Assembly: GCF_016892625.1 (NCBI RefSeq)
Contig: NZ_JAFEMW010000001.1
Coordinates: 1,116,001-1,180,000, forward strand
DNA length: 64,000 nucleotides
Direction of reading: 5' to 3'
Origin: Brevibacterium sp. RIT 803
Lineage (GTDB): Bacteria > Actinomycetota > Actinomycetes > Actinomycetales > Brevibacteriaceae
A model generated the notes under the pieces. The model did not search any database. It worked only from the letters and a program-made list of their open reading frames with translations, and had not been told where the DNA came from. A program made the translations under genes and the position numbers. Shown in pieces: positions 1 to 8,515 of this stretch (position 1 is the stretch's first letter; the number at the start of each line of letters is the position of its first letter).

Positions 1-104
1 TTGTCCGCAGACTGAATCAGTTCGTGGGAGGCAGCGAATGAATCTGAGGTGCTCTGTCCGACACGGACCGGCACAAGGTCAAGAATAGAAAGCTCCATAA
101 CCAT
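1..104 (-). CDS. LLM-class flavin-dependent oxidoreductase, N-terminal fragment (cut by window edge)
   Basis: Only the first 34 codons lie in the window, and the gene continues off the left edge. The start reads MVMELSILDLVPVRVGQ and continues with a Ser/Thr-rich turn and AASHELIQSAD. This matches the first beta strand and helix of luciferase-like monooxygenases (MsnO8-type), where 'LSxLDLxPVxxGQ' is typical. Such enzymes oxidise substrates with reduced FMN. The second ATG, at position 98, gives MELSILDL and is an equally good start. Upstream there is only a weak GAGAG purine stretch. The family call rests on this short N-terminus, so the substrate cannot be inferred. Confidence 0.6.
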   Translation of the reverse strand, partial: MVMELSILDLVPVRVGQSTSDSFAASHELIQSAD

Positions 105-269
105 GGCAACAGCTCTCTCGACAGCTTCATTCCTCATTCCCCACGTCGACTGGGGACGGCACCGCTTCACCTTGCTCACGGCCTGCTGACCGTACCCCTG
201 GAGTGTCTGGCAGAGACAGAGGCAGACTTCAGGCGACGCACACCTCTCCCCTGCCCCGCTAAGCCAGCT

Positions 270-2576
270 CTAGTCGAAGAGGGTATCGGTGATCTCTTGT
301 GCAATGAATCGTGCGTGCAAGATCGGGCGTCTGGCAGGATCGATCGTCGCAGGAGGAACCCAGGCCGGGCGCCCATCCTTGAGCATCACGGTGTGCCAAT
401 CCGAATCGTCGATCAGGTGGTGATGGGATCCACACGCCAATGTCAGATTATTGACATCGGTTCTGCCTTCGTTCGCCCACGGAACTATATGGTGTGCATC
501 GCACCATCCGGGTGGGGTGTCACAGCCGGGGAAGGTGCAGCCTTGATCTCTGCTGGACAGTATCGCCAATTGCTTCGAGGTGGCGAACCGCCTCTCGGTG
601 GCAAGCTCCATGCTCTTCGTCTTCTCTCCCATGAGGTGGAAGAACACCGAACCGTTCAGGCCTTCGTAGGAGGCTGTCTGCATCGGAAATGATGCCTCGG
701 CGTCGGTGACAGCACGACCAGACTGCTGTGCAAGGTCCTCAGCTTTCGCTGTGACCACGAGCGCGAAGGGCGCACCCGCCATCACTCGATTCATTTCGAT
801 CCGGCCGATCATTGTGGCGAACCGTTCATAGATCTTGTTCTTCACGCTCGGCTGGCGACCGGCCATCGCCACCGTGGAGCCGTCTTCCCTCACCCCATAT
901 CCGGACGGAACATCACGGCCACCCGTGGTGGGTTCATCGTTCGCCTCGCGCTGCCAGCCACCGATTTGATGGTCGAAGCCGAACTCAAGCGAGGGGTCAA
1001 CTGCGTCTGAGCGATCGCCTCGCAGAACCTGGCTGAATACATCGACCACCTCCTGGTCCGCCGCCGAGATACTTCCCGCGGGTATCGCGCCTGAGTCTAT
1101 GGCCGAATCTTGCTGCTGGTCAGAGCTTGACGTCTCTCTGTCGTCTGCTTTGATCCTCGAGGTGAGGTGTCCGCTCATGATGCCGCCCGTTACGGGATCG
1201 AGGACTCCCTTGAGCGCCCAGGTTCCGTCTTTGCGCTGACGCAGACTGACTGAGAGCTCGTCACGCTTCAGGGCCTCACTTGGAAGCTCGCCATCCGGGT
1301 CGAGCCAGGCGAGGATCTCATTGAATAGCTGCTGGATGTCCTTCACACGCACTTCCGGAGCCTTTTCAACCAGAATTCTTTCCGCCTCGAACTGATCCTC
1401 CAGACTCACTCGAAGTGGCAGGTCTTTCAGGCAGCCGATGATTGTGCTCGCCTGTGTTGACGAAAGCGATCCGCGCCGCAGGGCCTGGGACACCACAGGG
1501 AACTTCGGCCCGATCGACTGGCCACTGAAATTGACCTGATTGCCCAGCTTCTCAGCCAGTTCAGCTCGACGGTAAGCCTCTCTTTCGGAGAGGTTGAGGC
1601 GGTTCTGGACCAGCGCCTTCGTCGACTTCGCCCCATAGTCGCGAGGGGTTCCCACCCGTTCGAAGACGGACAGAGTCACGACTGAGAGTGATTCGACCAG
1701 CCGGTTGACTGTCTCCAGACCATCCAACACCGTCATCGCATCGTCGGGGCCCATCGGACGATTGAACGACTCGAGGTCACCGACGAGGGACCGAAGTCCG
1801 TGGATGCTATCCGCGACCTCTGGAGCGATACGCTCCAAACTCAGCCAGGCGTGCTCGTCAAGAAGAGGATGCCCCGAAGCGGGGACACCATCTGAATCGG
1901 AGCGACCAACCGGAGCAGAGCCGGAAGCCCCACCTCGATCCACCTCAGAGTCGGTCTCTCTCGTGAGTCTTGAACGGTTCGGTGATCCTCCGCCATTCGA
2001 TTCATCCGTAGACTGCTGACCCAGGGAGGCTGCCCAGTCGCTGTCTTCGCTATTTTCCGAGGCGTCCTCACTGGCACTGCACTCGGCCTCAGCTTCCTCG
2101 GACTTCTTCTGCATCCACTCTTCTTTTTCAGCGTCGATCTCTGCTGCACGACGCTTGAGTTCGGCCTGCGCATCCGGATCATCAATGCTGGCCTCCCACA
2201 GGTTGCGGCCACTCCAACGGGCTCGTCGCGCAGCGTCTGTGAACTCATCCGACTGTGTAGGATCGATTGACTCACGAAGCTCGTAAGGCTCTGGCCGTTC
2301 GGAGGATTCCGCAGATTCTGTCGATTCGGCGCGTACCGCAGGCTCGGCAGGATGATCCGCGTCGGCGAATTCGAAATTGTTCGGCGGCGGCGTGGCTACT
2401 TCATCGAAGCGATCCGCCAATGGGTGACCATCGAGGTCGAAGCCAGCATCGCGCAGAAGCTCTCGATAGGTGGGAGAGTCCTCGCCCACCTCGTCTTCCC
2501 CGCCAGGCACAGCAGAAGAGGCTGGGTCGTCATGCCCGTTCTTCTTGTGGCGCTTGCGGTCGGGGGTGAGAGTCAT
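270..2576 (-). CDS. DUF222 / 13E12-repeat HNH endonuclease family protein
   Basis: This 768-residue protein begins at ATG 2576. Residues 1-240 are acidic, low-complexity and probably disordered. A DUF222 (13E12 repeat) region follows at about 250-560. The C-terminus carries an HNH nuclease domain from about residue 680: CTFPGC, then CDAHHIVPW with the metal/catalytic His pair at 694-695, then NLTLACGSHHHL. Actinobacteria carry many copies of this family. Their role is unsettled: they may be solitary nucleases, remnants of mobile elements or regulators. The DUF222 part is longer than in compact 13E12 proteins because of the charged N-terminal extension. No transposase, integrase or terminal repeats are visible nearby. 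The upstream 2600-2720 stretch is AT-rich, as discussed separately. Confidence 0.88.
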   Translation of the reverse strand: MTLTPDRKRHKKNGHDDPASSAVPGGEDEVGEDSPTYRELLRDAGFDLDGHPLADRFDEVATPPPNNFEFADADHPAEPAVRAESTESAESSERPEPYELRESIDPTQSDEFTDAARRARWSGRNLWEASIDDPDAQAELKRRAAEIDAEKEEWMQKKSEEAEAECSASEDASENSEDSDWAASLGQQSTDESNGGGSPNRSRLTRETDSEVDRGGASGSAPVGRSDSDGVPASGHPLLDEHAWLSLERIAPEVADSIHGLRSLVGDLESFNRPMGPDDAMTVLDGLETVNRLVESLSVVTLSVFERVGTPRDYGAKSTKALVQNRLNLSEREAYRRAELAEKLGNQVNFSGQSIGPKFPVVSQALRRGSLSSTQASTIIGCLKDLPLRVSLEDQFEAERILVEKAPEVRVKDIQQLFNEILAWLDPDGELPSEALKRDELSVSLRQRKDGTWALKGVLDPVTGGIMSGHLTSRIKADDRETSSSDQQQDSAIDSGAIPAGSISAADQEVVDVFSQVLRGDRSDAVDPSLEFGFDHQIGGWQREANDEPTTGGRDVPSGYGVREDGSTVAMAGRQPSVKNKIYERFATMIGRIEMNRVMAGAPFALVVTAKAEDLAQQSGRAVTDAEASFPMQTASYEGLNGSVFFHLMGEKTKSMELATERRFATSKQLAILSSRDQGCTFPGCDTPPGWCDAHHIVPWANEGRTDVNNLTLACGSHHHLIDDSDWHTVMLKDGRPAWVPPATIDPARRPILHARFIAQEITDTLFD

Positions 2577-2784
2577 GATCTCGGAATCCGTTCGTCAACT
2601 GCTGTGTTGTCCGCTTGTCTCCAATTTTACTCTCACCACAGACAATCTGTCTATAGTTTTGTTCTATTCTTTTAGGATCGTCATCTAAATATACGATAGT
2701 ATTCTCTACCTTGACCCTTTATGTCCGAGATCAGAGCAGATGAGTCCGTTGATCGACCGGCCCTCCTGGGCGCAGCCCGGCCCT
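2577..2784. promoter_or_regulatory. AT-rich intergenic region upstream of the HNH gene
   Basis: About 208 bases separate the HNH gene start from the decayed cupin gene. The core at about 2615-2715 is strikingly AT-rich for this genome, with runs such as CTATAGTTTTGTTCTATTC and ATATACGATAGTATTC. It contains a short inverted repeat, GACA-ATC-TGTC, near 2641. Both genes point away from or across it on the minus strand, so it is the natural place for the HNH promoter. I cannot define a single -10 with confidence. The low GC may also mark foreign DNA. Confidence 0.4.
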
Positions 2785-3231
2785 TCAGACGCCTCTGCGA
2801 AGCCATTTCCTGAGGTGGACGCGCTGTCCCTCCGGTCCGAAAAGGCTCAGATACTCGCCGCCAGACCCCTCCGCGCTTCCGAGCCAGTGCGGGATTCGGG
2901 TGTCGAATTCAGCGGCTTCCCCTGCGTCCAGGGTCATCGATTCGTCACCCAGGGTCAGACTGAGCCTGCCCCTGATCACGTAGCCCCATTCGAATCCGGG
3001 GTGTGTTTTCAATGCGCCGAGCTTCGGCGTCTGCTTGCCGTCGACGATGCGCTTGAACGCTTGGTCGCCGCTAGCACCTCGGCACAGCGGCAGGGCGGCC
3101 TGACCATTGATCTTCTGTGGCGTGATGTGTATTCGCGGGTCTCCTATCGGCGGCGTTCCGACGAGCTCATCGAGTGGCAACCCGGAGACGTCCGCCAAGG
3201 GCAGGAGAAGCTCCAGGCTGGGCGCCCACAC
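2785..3231 (-). pseudogene. Cupin half of an XRE-cupin regulator; helix-turn-helix part degraded
   Basis: The open frame encodes PSLELLLPLADVSGLPLDELVG followed by a complete cupin barrel with GYVIRGRLSLTLGDE and HWLGSAE. In intact XRE-cupin regulators this block directly follows a DNA-binding helix-turn-helix ending in a 'SRLExGxRxPSLELLLPLA' junction. Here that junction is disrupted. The in-frame upstream sequence is unrelated and reaches a TGA at 3280-3282. A shifted frame reads GVSPQEAIQ-stop-SLAGVGA, which resembles a decayed 'GISPSTLSRLEAGV'. No Shine-Dalgarno precedes GTG 3231. I infer loss of the HTH by frameshift plus stop. A functional stand-alone cupin is possible but less likely. 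It lies head-to-head with a flavoprotein gene, which such regulators commonly control. Confidence 0.55.
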
Positions 3232-3386
3232 CGGCGAGTGACTACTGAATAGCCTCCTGCGGGCTGACCCCCTCAGGTTTCACACAGAGCCGCCGAATGC
3301 CCAGCGGCCCCGAACCGTCGCTCGCCCATCTGCCCGTGCTCGATTCCTGCGGCGCAGCCTCAATCTTGGGTCACATCCTGCCATAA

Positions 3387-3403
3387 TTTGCCAATTCGGC
3401 AAA
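3387..3403. promoter_or_regulatory. Inverted repeat TTTGCC-N5-GGCAAA, candidate operator
   Basis: A perfect 6-bp inverted repeat with a 5-base spacer (TTTGCC AATTC GGCAAA) lies between the degraded XRE-cupin gene and the flavoprotein gene, 78 bases upstream of the latter's ATG. Its position and symmetry suit a dimeric repressor site for the XRE-cupin regulator. If the HTH is really lost, the site may now be unregulated or bound by a paralogue. Confidence 0.45.
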
Positions 3404-3480
3404 CATGCTTGCGCTTCGGTAGCTTGAAGGGTCAGACTGCAGAGGTACCCGCTTACTCACCCGACGAGCCAAGGACTGCT

Positions 3481-4566
3481 ATGTCAGAATCAGACCACAC
3501 ACCGCAGAATCAGTCACACGCATCCCAGCGGAGTCAGTCACACGCCTCCGAGCAGCGTCAGCCAAACCAGCCCAGCCAGCAGAGGCTCATCGCCGAGGTA
3601 GCCGTCATCGGCGGAGGCGCCGGTGGTCTGGCCGCATCGATCGCCTTGGCTCGTTCGCTTCGCAGTGTCATCGTCATCGACGCCGGTTCCCCGCGCAACG
3701 CGGCGAGCGCTCACGCTCACAACGTCCTCGGCCATGAGGGCGTCAATCCGCTCGACCTCCTCGCCAAGGGGCGTCAGGAGGCCGAAGCATATGGAGTCCA
3801 GTTCATCGACGCCACAGTCCTCAGCGCCAACAACAGGACGCAGGCACCAGAGACTCCTGGCTTCGATCTCGAGACATCGGTGGGAATCGCCATCGAGGCG
3901 AAGCGAATCATCATCGCAACCGGGCTCACCGACGTGCTCCCAGATATCCCGGGGCTGGCCGACGGGTGGGGCGAGACCGTCCTTCACTGCCCCTACTGCC
4001 ATGGTTACGAGGTTCGCGGGCAGAACATCGGCATCATCGGCACAACCGCCATGTCTTACCACCAGGCGATGATGTTCTCCCAGCTCAGCGACCGCGTCAC
4101 CTTCCTGCGACACAATGCTCCTGCACCGGATGAGGCACAGAGGAGAATGCTCAGCTCACTTGGCATCGCCTACGTCGACTCGGCAGTCGAAGCGGTGGAA
4201 CGCACCGAGACCGGAACCGTCGTCACGTTGCGCGACAACGACAACGACGGCGAGACCACCCTCCACAGCAACCAGACGGACGCCGATGCCGGGCCCTCGC
4301 ACATAACTTTCGACGCTCTGGCCGTAGGGCCCTACTTCCGGGCGAACGGCGAGATCTTCGAGCAGCTCGGCGGCACTGTCGTCGACCATCCGACCGGCAT
4401 GGGATCGTCCTTAGCCGCCGAGGCGAACGGCGCCACAGCTGTACCCGGAGTTTGGGCGGTGGGAAACAGCGCGGACATCTCGGCCATGGTGGTGGCGAGC
4501 GCGGCCAGCGGTGTCCTGGTCGGTGCGCAGGTCAACGCCGAACTCATCATGAGCTCAGTGTCGTAG
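3481..4566 (+). CDS. NAD(P)/FAD-dependent oxidoreductase, thioredoxin-reductase-like
   Basis: The 361-residue protein has a class II flavoprotein fold. After a Gln/Ser-rich N-terminal tail of about 35 residues comes the FAD Rossmann motif GGGAGGLAASIALA. Mid-protein there is a redox CPYCHGYE (CxxC) motif, then a second nucleotide-binding segment with GIIGTTAMSYHQ. The C-terminal FAD-binding segment reads GVWAVGNSAD. The order and the CxxC match thioredoxin-reductase-like proteins. The CPYC plus HGYE context is typical of the actinobacterial group that sits beside XRE-cupin regulators; these proteins may act in small-molecule disulfide chemistry rather than on thioredoxin. ATG 3481 was chosen because AAGGA lies 8 bases upstream. 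A TTG further upstream falls inside the palindrome and has no ribosome site. Confidence 0.85.
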   Translation: MSESDHTPQNQSHASQRSQSHASEQRQPNQPSQQRLIAEVAVIGGGAGGLAASIALARSLRSVIVIDAGSPRNAASAHAHNVLGHEGVNPLDLLAKGRQEAEAYGVQFIDATVLSANNRTQAPETPGFDLETSVGIAIEAKRIIIATGLTDVLPDIPGLADGWGETVLHCPYCHGYEVRGQNIGIIGTTAMSYHQAMMFSQLSDRVTFLRHNAPAPDEAQRRMLSSLGIAYVDSAVEAVERTETGTVVTLRDNDNDGETTLHSNQTDADAGPSHITFDALAVGPYFRANGEIFEQLGGTVVDHPTGMGSSLAAEANGATAVPGVWAVGNSADISAMVVASAASGVLVGAQVNAELIMSSVS

Positions 4567-4642
4567 CAATCGCCCCTGTCCGATTTCAGCTGCCGAACAC
4601 GGTCACCGCCGATGTGCTCAGGCCGTCGAGTCACCCGGGCAG

Positions 4643-4742
4643 CCGAGTTCCCAACTCGCCGAGGCGGCCCGACCACCGAGTCACCAACCACCGAGTTCCC
4701 AACTCGCCGAGGCACCCTCTGTCGTGGGATGTCCCAGGACAG
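4643..4742. repeat. Two 23-bp direct repeats, each a hairpin, plus a third hairpin
   Basis: The intergenic region between the convergent flavoprotein and uspA genes holds two identical 23-bp copies at 4643-4665 and 4691-4713, 48 bases apart. Each contains the inverted repeat CGAGTT-CCC-AACTCG. A third hairpin at 4719-4742 pairs CTGTC/GACAG and TGGGA/TCCCA around one mismatch. They could act as a bidirectional terminator for the two convergent genes, but the exact duplication is more than termination needs. Confidence 0.6.
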
Positions 4743-4752
4743 CGGGCTCAAC

Positions 4753-5148
4753 TCAGTGGCTGGCCTTCACACAGAGGACAGGGCAGACGGCTTCGAGGAT
4801 GACGCGTTGGATCGTCGACCCCAGGAGGAACTTTCCAACCGGGGTCCGCTTCCGAGTGCCGAGCACGATCAGCTGAGCCCCCACCTCGGCGGCGGCATCG
4901 AGAATCTGCTCGGCGGGGTCATACTCGCTGCCACGCGTCAGCACCTGCGCCTGCACACCGGAGCGCGACAGATAGTCCTGGACCGACTTGATCTCACCTT
5001 CGCCGAGGCGGTAGGAATCTCTGCGATCAGATGATCGGGAAGCGTTGACGACGACCAGGCCCCGGTTGTCCTTCTTCGCCTCTTCGATCCCCTTGTCGAG
5101 GGCCGCGTGGCCCGCTGGATTGTTGACATAGCCCACGACGATGGTCAT
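4753..5148 (-). CDS. Universal stress protein (UspA family)
   Basis: This is a single-domain Usp protein of 131 residues, a usual length. It starts MTIVVGYVNNPAGHAALDKG, the first strand and helix of the alpha/beta fold. It ends with IVLGTRKRTPVGKFLLGSTIQRVI and then CPVLCVK. The C-terminal loop corresponds to the ATP-binding G-x2-G-x9-GS/T motif, but the second Gly is replaced by Lys (GTRK), so ATP binding is uncertain. AAGGTG precedes ATG 5148. It lies 49 bases downstream of the APC permease gene on the same strand, so it may be co-transcribed. A Usp next to a permease is a common pairing in actinobacteria and may modulate the transporter. Confidence 0.88.
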   Translation of the reverse strand: MTIVVGYVNNPAGHAALDKGIEEAKKDNRGLVVVNASRSSDRRDSYRLGEGEIKSVQDYLSRSGVQAQVLTRGSEYDPAEQILDAAAEVGAQLIVLGTRKRTPVGKFLLGSTIQRVILEAVCPVLCVKASH

Positions 5149-5197
5149 GTTTCACCTTCATTTGTTGAGACTGATTGAAACCCTGTGCGTCCCGCGG

Positions 5198-6628
5198 TCA
5201 TGTGAGTTCCTCGGGGTTGCGGAACTTGGTGCTCGCACCTTTGACCGAGCGATTCCACAGCCAGGTGATCGCCCAGAGGACAACGCCGATCCCGATCAGC
5301 GCCACCGCAATCTGGTATTGGATGAGTTCGTCGAGGCGAGCCCACGGTCCGACGAGGAAGGAGCAGGAGAACAGTCCGATCCAGGGCAGATAGGTCGGTG
5401 CTTTGAAGTGCTCGTGCTCAACCGGCTTCTTCCGCAGGATCAGCACAGCGACGTTGACGACGGCGAACACTGCGAGCAGCAGCAGTGATGTCGTACCGCC
5501 CAGGGACGCGGTCACCGTCTCCGGCAGCAGCGTGGTCACAGCGATGATGAGAGCGAAGGCGATGAGAGTCGTGAAGAGGATCGACACCCAGGGCGAACGA
5601 CGGCCGCGCAGCACCTTCGCGAATACGGGCGGAAGCACGTTCTGCTTCGACATTCCATACAGCAGACGGCTGGCCATGAGCATGTTGATGAGTGCGGAGT
5701 TCGCGACTGCGAACATCGTCATGAACGGGAAGATCAGATCAATAGGAAGCCCTGGAGCACCGGCTCTGACGACCTCCAGCAGCGGCGTCTCGCTCTCGGA
5801 GAGTTTGCCGATCGGCACCGCGGCCACTGCCACCAGCGAGACGAGCACGTAGATCACGCCGGTGATCGACAGCCCGGTGAGCATGATCTTCGGAAAGACT
5901 CTCGGGTCCTTGGTCTCCTCGACCATGTTCACCGAATCCTCGAAGCCGACCATGGAGAAGAAGGCCAACGAGGTCGCACCGGTGATCGCGAGGAACACGC
6001 CCTTGTCGTCCGCGGTTTCGAAGATCAGCACACGCGAGAAATCGGCACTGCCGGATCCCAGTGCGAAGAAGCCGACCAGGATGACGAGCAGCAGGCCGCT
6101 GAGTTCGATCATCGTCAGCACGACGTTGAACCAGACGCTCTCGCCCACACCGCGCAGATTGATCGCGGCGATGACGGCCAGGAAGCCGAGCGCGATCCAC
6201 ATGACTCCAGTGCCGGAGACGTCCCAACCGAAACCGGCCACCATATTGGCCGCGAAGACATTCGAAGCTGTCGACGCCGAGGTGATACCTGAGCTGAGGA
6301 CGGCAAAGGCGACGAGGAACGTCACGAAGTGGATCCCGAACGCCTTGTGCGTGTACAGCGCGGCACCGGCTGCGGTCGGGTACTTGGTGACGAGCTCCAT
6401 ATAGGAGAATGCCGTGATCAGCGCAACGGCGAACGCCAGGATGACCGGAGCCCAACCGGCACCGCCGACCTGCCCTGCCACCTTGCCCGTCAGAGCGTAG
6501 ACACCTGTTCCCAGGATGTCTCCGACGATGAAGAGAAGCAGGAGCTTGGGCCCCATGACCCGCTTCAAGGTCTCCGGTTGATGCTCGGCCCCCGGGCCCG
6601 CCGCAGTGGTGTTCTGGCTGTGACTCAC
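5198..6628 (-). CDS. APC-superfamily amino-acid permease
   Basis: The protein has 476 residues and about 12 predicted membrane helices. The start reads LKRVMGPKLLLLFIVGDILGTGVYALTG, with the GxG(V/I) substrate-contact motif in helix 1 of the APC/LeuT fold. FSMVGFEDSVNMVEETKDP is the typical helix-6/loop sequence. The C-terminus is cytoplasmic. It should import a cationic or neutral amino acid by secondary transport, but sequence alone does not give the substrate. GTG 6628 follows a strong GGAGG seven bases upstream. It sits 40 bases after the amidotransferase gene and before uspA, and all three may form one transcript. Confidence 0.88.
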   Translation of the reverse strand: MSHSQNTTAAGPGAEHQPETLKRVMGPKLLLLFIVGDILGTGVYALTGKVAGQVGGAGWAPVILAFAVALITAFSYMELVTKYPTAAGAALYTHKAFGIHFVTFLVAFAVLSSGITSASTASNVFAANMVAGFGWDVSGTGVMWIALGFLAVIAAINLRGVGESVWFNVVLTMIELSGLLLVILVGFFALGSGSADFSRVLIFETADDKGVFLAITGATSLAFFSMVGFEDSVNMVEETKDPRVFPKIMLTGLSITGVIYVLVSLVAVAAVPIGKLSESETPLLEVVRAGAPGLPIDLIFPFMTMFAVANSALINMLMASRLLYGMSKQNVLPPVFAKVLRGRRSPWVSILFTTLIAFALIIAVTTLLPETVTASLGGTTSLLLLAVFAVVNVAVLILRKKPVEHEHFKAPTYLPWIGLFSCSFLVGPWARLDELIQYQIAVALIGIGVVLWAITWLWNRSVKGASTKFRNPEELT

Positions 6629-6668
6629 GATGTTTCCTCCGTGTTCGCCCGTGATCGCAGCCGTGCGA

Positions 6669-7379
6669 TCACTGGTGTTTGCTGCGGACCACGTCGAGGA
6701 AGGCCGTCAGGAGCGCCTTAGCCTCCCGCTGACTGTCCTCACCGCGTTCCTCTGCTTGTTCCAACAGGGTCTCTTTATTAAAGCCCAATTCTTGCAGTTT
6801 GTCCGCGTCCCAGTTGCGTATGTTCTGCCCTGACGACTCGGGATGGAACTGCGTGCCCCATGCGTTGCCGATTCTAAATGCTTGGAACCGGCAGGCGGTG
6901 CTGGTTGCCAACAGTGTCGCCTCGGGCGGAAGGTCGACAATCCGGTCGACATGACTTTCAACGAAGGCCGCGCGATTGCTGATCGCGGAGAACACCGGAT
7001 CCTGCGCCGCGTCTGCGGTCATATCGATCCAGGTGTACCCCTTCTCCGGCGCGCCTGTCTGCGCCCGCACATCCCCGCCGATGACATGGGCGATGAGCTG
7101 TCCGCCCAGGCAGATGCCGAACTGCGGCAGATCCGTCTCCAGCGCGTGTCGTGACAGCCGCGCCTCGGCCTCCAGCCAAGGCGCCCTATCAGTTTCATCG
7201 GGCATGTATCCGCCGCCGAGCATGATCAGACCGTCGTAGTCGCTGAGCTCACTCGGTTCCGGCAGGTGCGAGACACCGCCGATGCGCAGATCGAACTCGA
7301 TGTTCTCGCTGATCATCCACTGTGTGAGCAGTCCCGGCTGGGATTCGATGTGGTTGACGATGACGAGGAGCCGAGTCAT
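6669..7379 (-). CDS. Class I glutamine amidotransferase-like protein
   Basis: The 236-residue protein is a stand-alone class I glutamine amidotransferase. FGICLGGQLIA carries the nucleophile Cys90, and TQFHPESSG carries the catalytic His-x-Glu. An oxyanion-type strand, DGLIMLGGGYMP, precedes them. Free-standing members of this group include GMP-synthase-like and gamma-glutamyl-peptide hydrolase-like enzymes. Beside a dipeptidase, hydrolysis of a gamma-glutamyl amide is plausible but inferred. ATG 7379 overlaps the dipeptidase stop (ATGA), which fixes the start and indicates translational coupling. A longer in-frame reading upstream is only antisense of the dipeptidase region. Confidence 0.85.
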   Translation of the reverse strand: MTRLLVIVNHIESQPGLLTQWMISENIEFDLRIGGVSHLPEPSELSDYDGLIMLGGGYMPDETDRAPWLEAEARLSRHALETDLPQFGICLGGQLIAHVIGGDVRAQTGAPEKGYTWIDMTADAAQDPVFSAISNRAAFVESHVDRIVDLPPEATLLATSTACRFQAFRIGNAWGTQFHPESSGQNIRNWDADKLQELGFNKETLLEQAEERGEDSQREAKALLTAFLDVVRSKHQ

Positions 7380-8419
7380 GACGCCTGCCCCGCCGAGGTC
7401 CCCAGGAAGCGGGTATAGGCGTCCTCGTGTGCTTCGAGGACCCGCATCGCATTGTCGAAGCCGAGCTTGTGCAGATCGGAGGCCGACCAACCACGAGAGC
7501 TCAGTTCCGAGAACAGTGCCGGGTACTGCCCGGCGTCGCCGAGTCCGGTCGGCAGCTCATCGACACCGCAGATGTCGCCGCCGAGGCCGATATGGTCGAC
7601 TCCGATCCGTTCGCGTACGTAGTCGCAGTGATCAGCGACATCGGCCACGGTCACTTCGGGGGCGGTGCCGTTCTCCCCGGCATCCGCCCATTCGCGGCGC
7701 GCGTTCGAGACGAAGGAGGGCACGAAGGTCATCATCGCCACTCCCCCGTTGCCGGGCACCCGGTCGAGGACGTCGTCGGGAATGTTGCGCGGATGCGGGT
7801 TGAGCCCGAACGCGCACGAATGGCTGAAGATCACCGGCAGGGTCGTAATGTCCAGGGACTGGTGCATCACGCTGGGCGCGACGTGGGAAAGGTCGACGAT
7901 CATGCCGATCCGATTCATCTCTGCCACGACCTCACGGCCAAAGGCACTTAAGCCCCCGTGCTGCGGTTCGTCCGTGGCCGAATCCGCCCAGGAGTGAGTC
8001 GTCGACCAGGTCAGGGTCATGTACCGGGATCCAGCGCGCGCATAGGAACGAAGCACGGCCAGGGATTCATCGATCTGCTGTCCGCCTTCGACGCCCATCA
8101 GGGAGGCCACCTTTCCGGCCTCGCGGGCGGCGACCACCTCGGCGGCGGTGCGGGTGAACTGGAGTCGTTCCGGGTAGCTCGTGACGACGCGCTGCACTGC
8201 GTCGATCTGTTCCCACGTCGCCTTGATCGCGTCCGCGCCGGTGATCGAGGAATGGACGTAGACCGACCAGTACTGTGCGGCAACGCTGCCCGCGCGCAGC
8301 TGGTCCATCGTGGTGAAGGGCGAGACACTGGGGTCGTTGAGTCCCTCAACGCTGTAGTCGCGCTCCTCCCGCAGATACCAGGCGAGGTCGTTGTGCCCGT
8401 CGAAGACGTCGATTGTCAT
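7376..8419 (-). CDS. Membrane-dipeptidase (peptidase M19) family enzyme
   Basis: The protein has 347 residues. The N-terminal DGHNDL motif supplies the first metal ligands, His9 and Asp11. The bridging Glu lies in LMGVEGGQ. Later motifs are IVDLSHVAP, IFSHSCAF and HPRNIPDD, and GLGGDICGVDELP near the end. This is the binuclear zinc site of M19 renal-type dipeptidases. Bacterial members cleave L-L and often L-D dipeptides. No signal peptide is visible, so it should act in the cytosol on imported dipeptides. The next gene downstream overlaps it by four bases, and a DUF819 membrane protein lies just upstream. Confidence 0.92.
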   Translation of the reverse strand: MTIDVFDGHNDLAWYLREERDYSVEGLNDPSVSPFTTMDQLRAGSVAAQYWSVYVHSSITGADAIKATWEQIDAVQRVVTSYPERLQFTRTAAEVVAAREAGKVASLMGVEGGQQIDESLAVLRSYARAGSRYMTLTWSTTHSWADSATDEPQHGGLSAFGREVVAEMNRIGMIVDLSHVAPSVMHQSLDITTLPVIFSHSCAFGLNPHPRNIPDDVLDRVPGNGGVAMMTFVPSFVSNARREWADAGENGTAPEVTVADVADHCDYVRERIGVDHIGLGGDICGVDELPTGLGDAGQYPALFSELSSRGWSASDLHKLGFDNAMRVLEAHEDAYTRFLGTSAGQAS

Positions 8420-8515
8420 GAGTGTGCTCCTTCAGTTCGGATGATCGTCCTGTTCGGATGATCGTCGGTGGGTTGGGTGGAAATCTGTGCGGTCTCAGGC
8501 ACCGAATCACGCTCA

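Noticed and set aside
2267-2688. Short plus-strand frames upstream of 2700
   Set aside because: They are antisense to the disordered N-terminus of the HNH protein. They have no ribosome site and no recognisable sequence.
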